DNA from: a bacterium
Lineage (GTDB): Bacteria; Cyanobacteriota; Vampirovibrionia; Gastranaerophilales; Gastranaerophilaceae
NCBI GenBank assembly: GCA_017942035.1
Contig: JAGAVG010000001.1
Span: 46,370-110,369 of the forward strand
Reading direction: 5' to 3'
Length of the DNA stretch: 64,000 nt
Each line of letters opens with the position of its first letter. Position 1 is the first letter of the stretch. The notes beneath the pieces were generated by a model that made no database searches, was not told the origin of the DNA, and saw only the letters and a program-made list of their open reading frames with translations. This document shows, one piece after another, positions 1 through 6,851 of the stretch. Position numbers and translations under genes: made by a program.

Positions 1-95
1 CAAAACAGCATCAATACCATTGTGCAAATCCCAAACTTTATACCATTGTTACTTTTGCTTTCAACTTTAACCCTTTGCACTGAATCATTACTCAT
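1..95 (-). CDS. 5' end of a truncated hypothetical gene (N-terminus only)
   Basis: On the minus strand an ATG at 95-93 opens a frame that stays open to the window edge. It overlaps the last 8 bases of rimI (stop TAA at 90-88), the overlap style of a co-transcribed gene. The visible ~31 residues are polar (MSNDSVQRVKVESKSNNG) and then turn hydrophobic (GICTMVLMLF), which would suit a short cytoplasmic tail entering a membrane segment. The rest lies outside the window, so no function can be given. Confidence 0.45.
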   Translation of the reverse strand, partial: MSNDSVQRVKVESKSNNGIKFGICTMVLMLF

Positions 96-612
96 TGATT
101 ATTATTTTCTCTCCCAGAAGTTTCATATTTTTATCATATATATTCTTAAATTTATCGTAAAATATATTTTCTGTCCACATTATTAAGGCATCTTCATTAT
201 TATTTTGATAATACGCTTTACGTGTTCCCAGCGATTTAAACCCGTATTTTTCATACAAACTTATCGCTGCACTGTTACTTACTCTCACCTCTAATGTCAA
301 ATATTTTACCATGTTTTCATAACACGCATCAATAATCTTTTTTAACAAAGCTTCAGCATAATGTCTGCGCCTGTAATCCGGAGACACTGCAATATTAGTA
401 ATATGAGCCTCTTCAAATATCTGCCAGCATCCGGCATATCCGCATAGAACATTTTCTTCATTATAAAGCACGAAATACTTTGCCAAATCATTTGAAAGTT
501 CGGACATAAAGGAATCTTTTGACCAATGGTGTTCGCCATAGGCAGATTCTTCAACTTTCATGATATTTTCAACATCGTCTTTTGTCATTCTTCTTATCGT
601 AACTTTTTCCAT
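88..612 (-). CDS. rimI: RimI-like GNAT N-acetyltransferase
   Basis: GNAT-fold acetyltransferase of the RimI type, which in characterised bacteria acetylates the N-terminal alanine of ribosomal protein S18 using acetyl-CoA. The middle of the protein has the acetyl-CoA binding loop in the form V-S-P-D-Y-R-R-R-H-Y-A (R-x-x-G/A-like) followed by the helix ALLKKII. The C-terminal half has the conserved LEVRVSNSAAISLYEKYGF stretch typical of RimI. The start is set at the second ATG (MEKVTIRR) because AGGA lies about 10 bases upstream, whereas the first ATG directly abuts it. An unrelated partial gene overlaps the 3' end. The S18 substrate is inferred from the family. Confidence 0.85.
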   Translation of the reverse strand: MEKVTIRRMTKDDVENIMKVEESAYGEHHWSKDSFMSELSNDLAKYFVLYNEENVLCGYAGCWQIFEEAHITNIAVSPDYRRRHYAEALLKKIIDACYENMVKYLTLEVRVSNSAAISLYEKYGFKSLGTRKAYYQNNNEDALIMWTENIFYDKFKNIYDKNMKLLGEKIIINE

Positions 613-636
613 ATAAAACATCCTACTTAAATTGTA

Positions 637-1173
637 TTATAAAAACATTAATTTGCAGACAAATATAGCCGCAAAAATTCCTATAATATCTGCAAGAATT
701 CCAACCCACACAGCATATCTGTACTTTGAAATTCCAACAGCACCAAAATAAACAGCCAACACATAAAAAGTTGTTTCGCTGCTGCCGACCATTACCGCCG
801 CAAGTTTTGCCGCATAGCTGTCTGCGCCGGAATTATGTACTATATCGGAAAACACACCGAGCGCCGCAGACCCTGACATTGAACGCACAATCATCAATGG
901 AAAAACATCAACCGGCACATTAAACTTATCCAAAGCACTGCTGAATAACCCCGCCAGAACTTCTATTGCGCCTGAAGCTCTGAACATTGAAATTCCAACC
1001 ATTATTGCCACAAGATAAGGGATAATGTTAACAGAAACCCTGAACCCGTCTTTTGCCCCCTCTGTAAAAACTTCGTAAAGAGGAATTTTCTTGAACAAAG
1101 CAAGAGTTAATATCAAAATAATAATAAATGGCAAAGCCCATAACGAGATTAAATTCATAATATGCTGAAACAT
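637..1173 (-). CDS. spmB: SpmB-like nucleoside-recognition (Gate) membrane protein
   Basis: Integral membrane protein of 178 residues with about five hydrophobic segments and the Gate/nucleoside-recognition domain of spore maturation protein B (motifs IVRSMSGSAALGVFSDIV and VGSSETTFYVLAVYFGAVG). Its ATG shares one base with the stop codon of the upstream spmA (TAATG), so the two are translationally coupled. SpmA/SpmB act in spore cortex dehydration in Bacillus, but the pair is widespread in non-sporulating bacteria, where its transport substrate is unknown. Nothing else in this window points to sporulation. Confidence 0.85.
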   Translation of the reverse strand: MFQHIMNLISLWALPFIIILILTLALFKKIPLYEVFTEGAKDGFRVSVNIIPYLVAIMVGISMFRASGAIEVLAGLFSSALDKFNVPVDVFPLMIVRSMSGSAALGVFSDIVHNSGADSYAAKLAAVMVGSSETTFYVLAVYFGAVGISKYRYAVWVGILADIIGIFAAIFVCKLMFL

Positions 1174-1823
1174 TACGCACCCTCGCTTTTTATTATTTTT
1201 TGCTTACTCTGAGCTTCTTTTATGGCATTTTTGCGTAATATTTTTTGAGAAGGCCATATTTTTTCAAAAAACTTAGCAATAAAAATTGCACTGATAAAAG
1301 CTGTTAACGTAACGACAAATGTAGGCGCTATTATTTCTGTCGGATTTTTATATCCGGCACCGATTAAAACTGCAATTACAGTTGCGGGAATAAGCTGAAA
1401 ACCGGCGGTATTCATCCCTAAAAACATACACATTGAATTTGTAGCGGATTTCTTATAGCGATTTTCCTTCTGCAATTCCTCCATTGCTCTGATTCCGATA
1501 GGAGTTGCCGCATTAGTAAGCCCCAGAGCATTTGCGGAAAAACTCATTGCAATATCACCTATCGCCGGTGAATTTTCATCTATATCGCTAAATAAGCGCC
1601 TCGTAACAGGTTTTATCAACTTTGAAATAAATTCCACAACCCCTGTTTTTTCTGCTAATTTCATCATTCCGAGCCAGAATGCCATTATTCCAATAAGAGA
1701 AAACGCAACTTTTACAGATGTTTCTGCTCCGGTAAGGATAGCATTTACAACATCATCCAGCTTTCCGTTCACAGCCCCGAATATTATCGACGATACTATC
1801 AGAAAATAAAAAATGTAATTCAT
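1173..1823 (-). CDS. spmA: SpmA-like nucleoside-recognition (Gate) membrane protein
   Basis: 216-residue polytopic membrane protein matching spore maturation protein A. It has the Gate domain with MAFWLGMMKLAEKTGVVEFI near the N-terminus and the conserved NALGLTNAATPIGIRAMEEL segment in the middle, plus NTAGFQLIPATVIA. It is the first gene of a two-gene unit with spmB. A hairpin followed by eight T residues lies directly before the start codon (see 1846-1868), so transcription reaching spmA from further upstream may be attenuated. Confidence 0.87.
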   Translation of the reverse strand: MNYIFYFLIVSSIIFGAVNGKLDDVVNAILTGAETSVKVAFSLIGIMAFWLGMMKLAEKTGVVEFISKLIKPVTRRLFSDIDENSPAIGDIAMSFSANALGLTNAATPIGIRAMEELQKENRYKKSATNSMCMFLGMNTAGFQLIPATVIAVLIGAGYKNPTEIIAPTFVVTLTAFISAIFIAKFFEKIWPSQKILRKNAIKEAQSKQKIIKSEGA

Positions 1824-1837
1824 AATCCTGATTATAA

Positions 1838-1868
1838 CATAAAAAAAAGACCTTGTTTGTATTCAAGG
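1838..1868 (-). terminator. Terminator-like hairpin just upstream of spmA
   Basis: Read on the minus strand, GGCCTTG pairs with CAAGGTC (one G-U pair, loop AATACAAA) and is followed by eight T residues that end about 15 bases before the spmA ATG. It could end a short upstream transcript or attenuate spmA. A 24-codon ORF (1944-1870) lies just upstream but has no ribosome binding site. Confidence 0.5.
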
Positions 1869-1977
1869 CCTATCCGTTTAAATAAGAAGAGAGAGCTTTA
1901 TATTTATATAAAGTCACGGCGAATAAAAAAATTGCTAATTTCATAAGATAATGTTAACAAAATTTAACAAACTTTTG

Positions 1978-1986
1978 TGCTAGAAT
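1978..1986 (+). promoter_or_regulatory. Extended -10 promoter for the folE2 operon
   Basis: TGCTAGAAT matches an extended -10 element (TGnTATAAT) with only a weak -35. It predicts a leader of about 15 nt before the folE2 ribosome binding site AAGGAT. Confidence 0.45.
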
Positions 1987-2008
1987 TTTTTTTAATAAGG
2001 ATAAAAAG

Positions 2009-2788
2009 ATGAAAGATATTCAAAACACAAAAGATACAAGAAATGTTGACATACAAAAAGTCGGGATAAACCACCTTGACCTGCCTTTGACAATCCAAAG
2101 GAAAAACCAGTCAAACCAGATTGTTTCAGCAAAAGCAAAGGTTTGCGTGTCACTGCCGCGAGATTACAAAGGTACACACATGTCAAGATTTGTCGAAGTT
2201 CTAAACGAATGGCGAAACAAAGACCTTCTGGGAGTAGATATAAAAGGCTGCTTAGAACAGATTGTGAAAAATCTTGACGCAAAAAGCGGATATTTGCAAT
2301 TCAAATTCAAATATTTTGTGGATAAAATTGCGCCAGTAACAAAAAACAAATCCTTTATGGGCTATGATTGCTCATTTGAAGGGGAAATTAATGAAGGGAA
2401 TTACAAATTCATACTGGGCGTAAAAGTTCCCGTTACAACGCTTTGCCCTTGTTCTAAGGAAATTTCGGATAATGGCGCTCATAATCAGCGCGCACTGATT
2501 AGCGTAAAAGTTTCTTATGATGAGGATAAACACATCTGGATAGAAGATTTGATTGATATGATTGAATCTTGCGCCTCCTGCCCTGTTTATCCGCTTTTAA
2601 AAAGAGAAGATGAAAAATTTGTGACAGAAAAAGCCTGGGACAATCCGCGTTTTGTAGAAGATGTTTTAAGAGAAGTCGTCCTAAAACTCAGAAACAACGA
2701 TATCGTAGACAGTTTTGAAGTAGAATGCGAAGCAATGGAAAGCATTCACAACCACTCCGCTTGGGCTTATCAGAAGGAAGAAAAGTAA
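2009..2788 (+). CDS. folE2: GTP cyclohydrolase FolE2 (type IB)
   Basis: GTP cyclohydrolase IB converts GTP to 7,8-dihydroneopterin triphosphate, the first step of tetrahydrofolate (and often queuosine) synthesis. It is the alternative to zinc-dependent FolE. The 259-residue length is normal. The signature T-L-C-P-C-S-K-E-I-S followed by GAHNQR, holding the catalytic cysteine, is present around residues 145-165, and the C-terminal half contains the usual SCPVYPLLKREDEK region. The ATG has AAGGAT about six bases upstream. It is first in a tight operon with rsgA (one base between) and ispA. Confidence 0.95.
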   Translation: MKDIQNTKDTRNVDIQKVGINHLDLPLTIQRKNQSNQIVSAKAKVCVSLPRDYKGTHMSRFVEVLNEWRNKDLLGVDIKGCLEQIVKNLDAKSGYLQFKFKYFVDKIAPVTKNKSFMGYDCSFEGEINEGNYKFILGVKVPVTTLCPCSKEISDNGAHNQRALISVKVSYDEDKHIWIEDLIDMIESCASCPVYPLLKREDEKFVTEKAWDNPRFVEDVLREVVLKLRNNDIVDSFEVECEAMESIHNHSAWAYQKEEK

Positions 2789-2789
2789 T

Positions 2790-3797
2790 ATGGCAGAAGG
2801 TCAGATTTATAAAATTCATTCTGATTTTTACTATGTGGACACCGGCACGGAAAAAATCGAGTGCAAAATCCGCGAGGTTTTAAAAAAGCGCAAAGAACGC
2901 ATACTTGTCGGAGATTTTGTGGAATTTTCAAACGGAGTCATAACCTCAATAATTCCGCGCAAAAACTATATTGCACGTCCGAGTGTTGCAAATATTGACA
3001 GAATTATTATAGTTTCAGCCCTCAAACAGCCGGATTTGGATTTCCACCAACTGAACAGATACATTGCGCTTGCAAAATATTACAAAATTCCGGCTGTTTT
3101 GTGTTTTAACAAAGACGATTTGAAGTACGAAAAACACCTGCGCGCCGAAATAGAGGATATTTATAAACCGCTCGGATACGAAATTGTGTTCACCTCAGCG
3201 ACCGAGCACAACGGCATAAAAGCGTTTCAAAAAGTTCTAAAAGATAAAACCTCGGTTTTGTGCGGAAATTCAGGGGTCGGGAAATCAAGTCTCATAAACG
3301 CAATCAATCCGGATTTAAAATTGAGAACAAAAAACGTAAGCGAAAAAACGCAGCGCGGAACTCACACCACAAGACATTGCGAAATCATAAACATTGATGA
3401 AACATCAAGAATTGTTGACACTCCGGGCTTTAGCAACGTTCGTTTTGACTTTATACTTCCGCAGAATGTCGATTTGCTTTTTGAGGAAATGCTTGACTTG
3501 AGAGAGCATTGCAAATATGCGGACTGCCTTCACATCAAAGAGGACGGCTGTGCGGTCTTGGATAATCTTGAAAAAATTCACGAGACAAGATATTCAAGCT
3601 ATCTGGAATTTGTAGAAGAGGCAAAAGATTACAAAGAACGCATAAAATACGAAGGGAAAAAACTTGAAACTTCAAAAAAAATTGTTCAGAATAAAGAAAT
3701 AGCAAAAATCGGCGCAAGAAAACGCCAGAGTTCTAGAAACACCTTAAAACAAAAGCTTTATGATGAATTAGACAAAATTAACACAGACGAGGAATAA
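2790..3797 (+). CDS. rsgA: Ribosome small subunit-dependent GTPase RsgA
   Basis: Circularly permuted GTPase that assists late maturation of the 30S subunit. N-terminal OB-fold, then G4 (FNKDDLK), a SA-type G5, G1/Walker A GNSGVGKSSLIN near residue 160, the RGTHTTRH switch, and G3 DTPGF, in the permuted order typical of RsgA/YjeQ. The C-terminal zinc-binding knuckle is visible as C-x4-C-x-H-x5-C (CKYADCLHIKEDGC). 335 residues is a usual length. It starts two bases after the folE2 stop and ends two bases before the ispA start. Confidence 0.95.
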   Translation: MAEGQIYKIHSDFYYVDTGTEKIECKIREVLKKRKERILVGDFVEFSNGVITSIIPRKNYIARPSVANIDRIIIVSALKQPDLDFHQLNRYIALAKYYKIPAVLCFNKDDLKYEKHLRAEIEDIYKPLGYEIVFTSATEHNGIKAFQKVLKDKTSVLCGNSGVGKSSLINAINPDLKLRTKNVSEKTQRGTHTTRHCEIINIDETSRIVDTPGFSNVRFDFILPQNVDLLFEEMLDLREHCKYADCLHIKEDGCAVLDNLEKIHETRYSSYLEFVEEAKDYKERIKYEGKKLETSKKIVQNKEIAKIGARKRQSSRNTLKQKLYDELDKINTDEE

Positions 3798-3798
3798 T

Positions 3799-4701
3799 AT
3801 GGCAGAATACAAATTGAACGATTACATTGAACTTGTGAATAAAAAACTGGATGAATATATCGAAATACAATATCCGCAAGATGTTTTCAAATCAATGAAA
3901 TACACCGTAACCCTTCCGGGCAAAAGATTACGCCCTATAATGTGTCTTGAAACATGCCGGATGCTGGGCGGAAATATTCAAGATGCAATCCCGACAGCCT
4001 GCGCAATTGAGATGCTTCATGCCCAAACCCTTATCCATGACGATCTGCCTTGTATGGATAACGACGATTACAGACGCGGAAAACCCACAAATCACAAGGT
4101 TTTCGGGGATGCAATCGCAACCCTTGCGGGCGATGCGCTTTTAACTTTTGCACCGCAAATAATAACAAAACATTCCAAAAATCTTTCAGCCGCAACGGTT
4201 TTAAAAATTTTGAATGAATTTTTTGAATACGGCGGCGCTTACGGGGTTATCGCAGGTCAAGTCGTTGATATTGAAAGCGAAAAAGCGCTTTCTAACGGGG
4301 TTCAAACTTCGCATGAAAAATTTGCCAAAACTCTAAATTACATTCACACCCACAAAACCGCCGATTTGTTTAAGCTTTCCATGAAAACCGGCGCAATTAT
4401 AGCGGGCGCAGACGACAAACTCCAAATGGCGGAAGATTTTGCACAGAATTTAGGGGTTGCCTTCCAGATTTGCGACGATATTTTAGACGAAACCTCAACT
4501 TTTGAAGAAATGGGGAAAACTTTAGGCAAAGATAAAGCCGCCGGAAAGCTTACCTACACCGCACTTTATGGACTTGAGAAATCAAGAGAAGATTTGAATA
4601 ACCTGATTGACCAATGCTTTAAAATACTTGAAAACGCCAACCTTAAATCTGAAATTTTTGAGCAAATCTTGAATTCAATTAAATCAAAAGGGAATAAATA
4701 A
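3799..4701 (+). CDS. ispA: Polyprenyl (farnesyl/geranylgeranyl) diphosphate synthase
   Basis: Trans-isoprenyl diphosphate synthase that condenses isopentenyl diphosphate with allylic primers to C15/C20 products. 300 residues. The first aspartate-rich motif is DDLPCMDNDD, with the two-residue insertion typical of bacterial FPP synthases, and the second is DDILDE with a downstream GKD. The conserved PGKRLRP substrate-binding stretch is near residue 40. Last gene of the folE2-rsgA-ispA operon. Chain length (FPP versus GGPP) cannot be settled by reading alone. Confidence 0.93.
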   Translation: MAEYKLNDYIELVNKKLDEYIEIQYPQDVFKSMKYTVTLPGKRLRPIMCLETCRMLGGNIQDAIPTACAIEMLHAQTLIHDDLPCMDNDDYRRGKPTNHKVFGDAIATLAGDALLTFAPQIITKHSKNLSAATVLKILNEFFEYGGAYGVIAGQVVDIESEKALSNGVQTSHEKFAKTLNYIHTHKTADLFKLSMKTGAIIAGADDKLQMAEDFAQNLGVAFQICDDILDETSTFEEMGKTLGKDKAAGKLTYTALYGLEKSREDLNNLIDQCFKILENANLKSEIFEQILNSIKSKGNK

Positions 4702-4710
4702 CAGAGGGCC

Positions 4711-4812
4711 GGAGGTCAAGATAGCAGACCGGTATCATAAAAGAAACTAAGATACTAAGACGTTAAGACGCTAAGGAGTTACGTAAGATTCCCTCGCCCC
4801 TTGTGGGAGAGC
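4711..4812 (+). repeat. Dispersed repeat, left copy of an inverted pair
   Basis: The stretch reads ...CCGGTATCATAAAAG, then a run of ~10-bp imperfect units around CTAAGACGTTAAGACGCTAAGG, then GTTACGTAAGAT and CCCTCGCCCCTTGTGGGAGAG. A near-identical copy in opposite orientation lies at about 10645-10740, so the two face each other across 5.9 kb. The CCCTCGCCCCTTGTGGGAG core recurs in part at 5693-5712 and 15017-15042. Confidence 0.75.
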
Positions 4813-4839
4813 GAAATTGCGTACGGACGTAGCTTGTAG

Positions 4840-4857
4840 GGTAGACTTTAGTCTACC
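4840..4857. repeat. Palindrome GGTAGACTTTAGTCTACC, stand-alone copy
   Basis: A perfect 8+2+8 palindrome. The same 18-mer, in reverse complement, occurs inside the leader coding regions of prepilins C (41137-41154) and D (63717-63734), where it encodes R-V-D-F-S-L-P. Confidence 0.8.
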
Positions 4858-4898
4858 AATTAAACATAAATCACGAACAGGCATAGATTTTGAAACGA

Positions 4899-4926
4899 AG
4901 GCGCCAGCGCATTTGCGCTGGCGCCT
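4899..4926 (-). terminator. Hairpin terminator of the 4949-5503 gene
   Basis: A 13-bp GC-rich stem (AGGCGCCAGCGCA / TGCGCTGGCGCCT) follows the stop codon. The T-run is weak (TCGTTTC), so it may also act as an mRNA-stabilising hairpin. Confidence 0.55.
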
Positions 4927-4948
4927 CAAACATCATTAAATTTCCAAA

Positions 4949-5503
4949 CTATCTAAGTCCTCTTTTTAACAATCGTTTTGCAGTGTTAGAAAGAATTTCC
5001 TTATCTACCCTTAAACTGCCAGGTTTAGCCTTTTCAGTTAAATCAAGAAACATGCTTCTTACTTCATCCACCTTTTTAAATCCATACCAAGTTGAGCCTT
5101 TTTTAGAATAATCTATATTTACTTTTTCAGGAACTTCAACTTTTACATTTTGCAGATTATCTGTATAAGGTAGATGTCTTCTTACATTTTCAACTACAGA
5201 CTTTTCACCTGTTTTCAAGTTTTCCTTTGTTATACGTTTTTCTACATAATTGTCCTTAACCAACTCTTTTCTTGTATCAACAGTCGGTTTTTCAACTAAT
5301 TTTTTCTGAACGGTTTCCAATGTTCCATCTTTGTTAACTTTTTTCAATTCCAAAACATCGACATCACAATCTGCGCGATAACCACCTCCAGGCGTTGTGC
5401 GATCAAGTATTCGCTTAATATCATCACATCTTCTTGTACCAGTTGTTTTCACCAATACAAACTCTTCACCGTTTTTAGTAAATGGTCTCATTTCTACTGT
5501 CAT
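4949..5503 (-). CDS. Hypothetical charged protein with pentamer-repeat leader (unit 1)
   Basis: 184 residues, strongly charged (many K, E, D, R), no signal peptide and no membrane segment. I do not recognise the family. The N-terminus MTVEMRPFTKNGEEFVLVKTTGTRR looks like a beta-rich domain, and the middle holds Lys/Glu-rich repeats around VEKPTVDTRKELVKDNYVEKR. The start is supported by AGAAAGGAAG upstream. The promoter region is homologous to those of the next two minus-strand units (5904-6284 and 6852-8216), including a TATAAT box followed by five copies of a pentamer. That suggests coordinated expression of the three. A hairpin follows the gene. Confidence 0.7.
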   Translation of the reverse strand: MTVEMRPFTKNGEEFVLVKTTGTRRCDDIKRILDRTTPGGGYRADCDVDVLELKKVNKDGTLETVQKKLVEKPTVDTRKELVKDNYVEKRITKENLKTGEKSVVENVRRHLPYTDNLQNVKVEVPEKVNIDYSKKGSTWYGFKKVDEVRSMFLDLTEKAKPGSLRVDKEILSNTAKRLLKRGLR

Positions 5504-5552
5504 AATTTTCTTCCTTTCTACTTTAAAATTTTTACTGCCTACATATTTTTAA

Positions 5553-5665
5553 AGTAGAATAGGCCGAAAAAGTTGCTACACCTGCCCCATAGCATAGCAT
5601 AGCATAGCATAGAGCAATTATAGCAAGGATTTTCAGGTTTTTAAACTTATTTTTACATTTCTTAA
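5553..5665 (-). promoter_or_regulatory. Pentamer-repeat promoter/leader L1
   Basis: Minus-strand TATAAT (5622-5617) is followed directly by five tandem copies of a pentamer (CATAG on the plus strand, 5588-5612), a G-rich stretch and TTTTTCGGCC. The arrangement aligns with L2 and L3, although the pentamer sequence differs (TATGC-type here, ATAGG-type there). The predicted start of transcription falls at the repeat. Confidence 0.65.
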
Positions 5666-5689
5666 TATTTAAGTAAGTGAGTAAGTGAG

Positions 5690-5835
5690 TATACCCTCGC
5701 CCCTTGTGGAGCAAAGGGAACAGGCGCAACGTAGTGAGCCTTGTGACCCAGCTTCCCGTAACGAAGCATAGTGGTGAAAGGGTGAATTTGTTAGTGAGCA
5801 GAGTGCGAACTTACAAATTCGTGTGAGGGGTTAAA
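5690..5835. repeat. Mosaic of dispersed palindromic repeats
   Basis: This gene-free stretch contains a CCCTCGCCCCTTGTGG core and an inverted repeat GAATTTGT...ACAAATTC at 5784-5820. The latter recurs at 14943-14979 inside the coding region of the prepilin A leader. No ORF of note is present. Confidence 0.65.
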
Positions 5836-5843
5836 CAGTAATA

Positions 5844-5875
5844 AAGCGTGCTCATCAAAATTGATGAGCACGCTT
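5844..5875 (-). terminator. Terminator of the 5904-6284 gene
   Basis: A 14-bp perfect stem (AAGCGTGCTCATCA) with a short AT loop lies 30 bases after the stop codon, with TTTATTA downstream on the minus strand. Confidence 0.7.
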
Positions 5876-5903
5876 AGTACACAATTAAATATTCCGGTAA
5901 CTG

Positions 5904-6284
5904 CTAACCTTTAATATTAAAAGTATTTACTTTGCCTTCATATTTAACATTTCCATCCTGGTCAACCGTTTTATCTGTAAAATGAACAGTTTTATCGTAT
6001 TCTATTGTTCCGTCATTTTTAGGAGCATTACCCTCAACTGTTTGTTTAGCAGCATAGGTTTGCGAACCTATAAATACACCGTTTTCATATTTGTCATATT
6101 TAAAAATTGATGCATCCGAAATATCTACTTTACCGGCATACTCAATAACTTTACCGTCAACATCAATTGTTTTTCCGGTAACATCTACGGTCCGGACCTG
6201 ATTTTCCGCGCCTGCATTTTGCTTAACCTGTCCATCACAATTAACCTGTTTTGCCGGTGCTGAAGCATTAAATTGTAAACCCAT
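5904..6284 (-). CDS. Hypothetical beta-repeat-like small protein (unit 2)
   Basis: 126 residues, acidic, no signal peptide and no membrane segment. The sequence alternates V/I with D, G and K in short stretches resembling imperfect repeats: VTGKTIDVDGKVIEYAGKVD, later TVDQDGNVKYEGKVN. This looks like a small repetitive beta protein. No family recognised. The start is well supported by AAAAAGGAGGACTATT before the ATG. It has its own promoter/leader with four to five pentamer repeats (L2) and its own terminator, so it is a single-gene unit. Confidence 0.7.
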   Translation of the reverse strand: MGLQFNASAPAKQVNCDGQVKQNAGAENQVRTVDVTGKTIDVDGKVIEYAGKVDISDASIFKYDKYENGVFIGSQTYAAKQTVEGNAPKNDGTIEYDKTVHFTDKTVDQDGNVKYEGKVNTFNIKG

Positions 6285-6354
6285 AATAGTCCTCCTTTTT
6301 GAATTTTCATACTCTCATTTTTTTAAGTGTGCTTACTCTTTTATAAAAACAATC

Positions 6355-6470
6355 CGGCCGAAAGTATTGCCACCGCCCCGCCCCATCCTATCCTATCCTA
6401 TCCTATGAGGCATTATATCTGGATTTTAGCTATTCTAAAATTCATCTTTACATTTCTTAATAACATGCTA
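6355..6470 (-). promoter_or_regulatory. Pentamer-repeat promoter/leader L2
   Basis: Minus-strand TATAAT (6417-6412), then four copies of CCTAT (plus strand, 6387-6406) plus a degenerate fifth unit, then GGGGCGGGGCGGTGGCAATAC. About 45 bases upstream of the -10 (GTAAAGATGAATTTTA) are also conserved with L3. Confidence 0.7.
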
Positions 6471-6492
6471 ATTTTAGTGTTGTTTACAAATT

Positions 6493-6523
6493 AAACGCCC
6501 TAAAGTTTTACTTTAGGGCGTTT
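6493..6523 (-). terminator. Terminator of the LysM-DUF1292 unit
   Basis: A 13-bp perfect stem AAACGCCCTAAAG / CTTTAGGGCGTTT with a 5-base loop lies just past the stop of the DUF1292 gene. Confidence 0.75.
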
Positions 6524-6541
6524 ATTCAATTAATTCAGTTT

Positions 6542-6808
6542 TTATTCTTCATTAGCATCAGGTAAGCTTTCGACATATTCAGAAACTTCTTTGAATTCAT
6601 CTTCATCCTCAATTGCTTCAAAAAATACATCTGCGCCAACTTCTCGATACCTCATAATAAATAATTCCGGCTCTTCATCATCCATATGACCGGCTTCTAC
6701 AAGCAATGCATAAAATTTACCATGCAGCCCGACCATATCAAACAATTCGCATTCTGTAACTTTACCGTCATTTGCTGTGATTTCAATAATTTCATCTTTT
6801 GTTGTCAT
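6542..6808 (-). CDS. DUF1292-like small acidic protein
   Basis: 88 residues from the ATG at 6808, which has AAAAAGGAGA at good spacing. The longer frame to 6883 would run into the upstream gene. The pattern fits DUF1292 (YrzB-like) proteins: a short strand with a charge-dense loop (LFDMVGLHGKFYALLVEAG), an acidic DDEEPELFIMRYRE strand and a final EDEDEFKEVSEYVESL helix. The family's function is unknown. It lies 43 bases downstream of the LysM/glycine-zipper gene and before a shared terminator, so both are probably expressed from leader L3. Confidence 0.75.
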   Translation of the reverse strand: MTTKDEIIEITANDGKVTECELFDMVGLHGKFYALLVEAGHMDDEEPELFIMRYREVGADVFFEAIEDEDEFKEVSEYVESLPDANEE

Positions 6809-6851
6809 GTTTTTAATCTCCTTTTTCAAGTTCATACTATTACGTTGTATA

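Noticed and set aside
637..1823. Sporulation locus from spmA/spmB
   Set aside because: The pair is widespread in non-sporulating bacteria and no other sporulation gene is present.
1870..1944. 24-codon ORF upstream of spmA
   Set aside because: It is hydrophobic at the start and is followed by a hairpin, but it has no ribosome binding site and no clear promoter, so it is not called as a gene.
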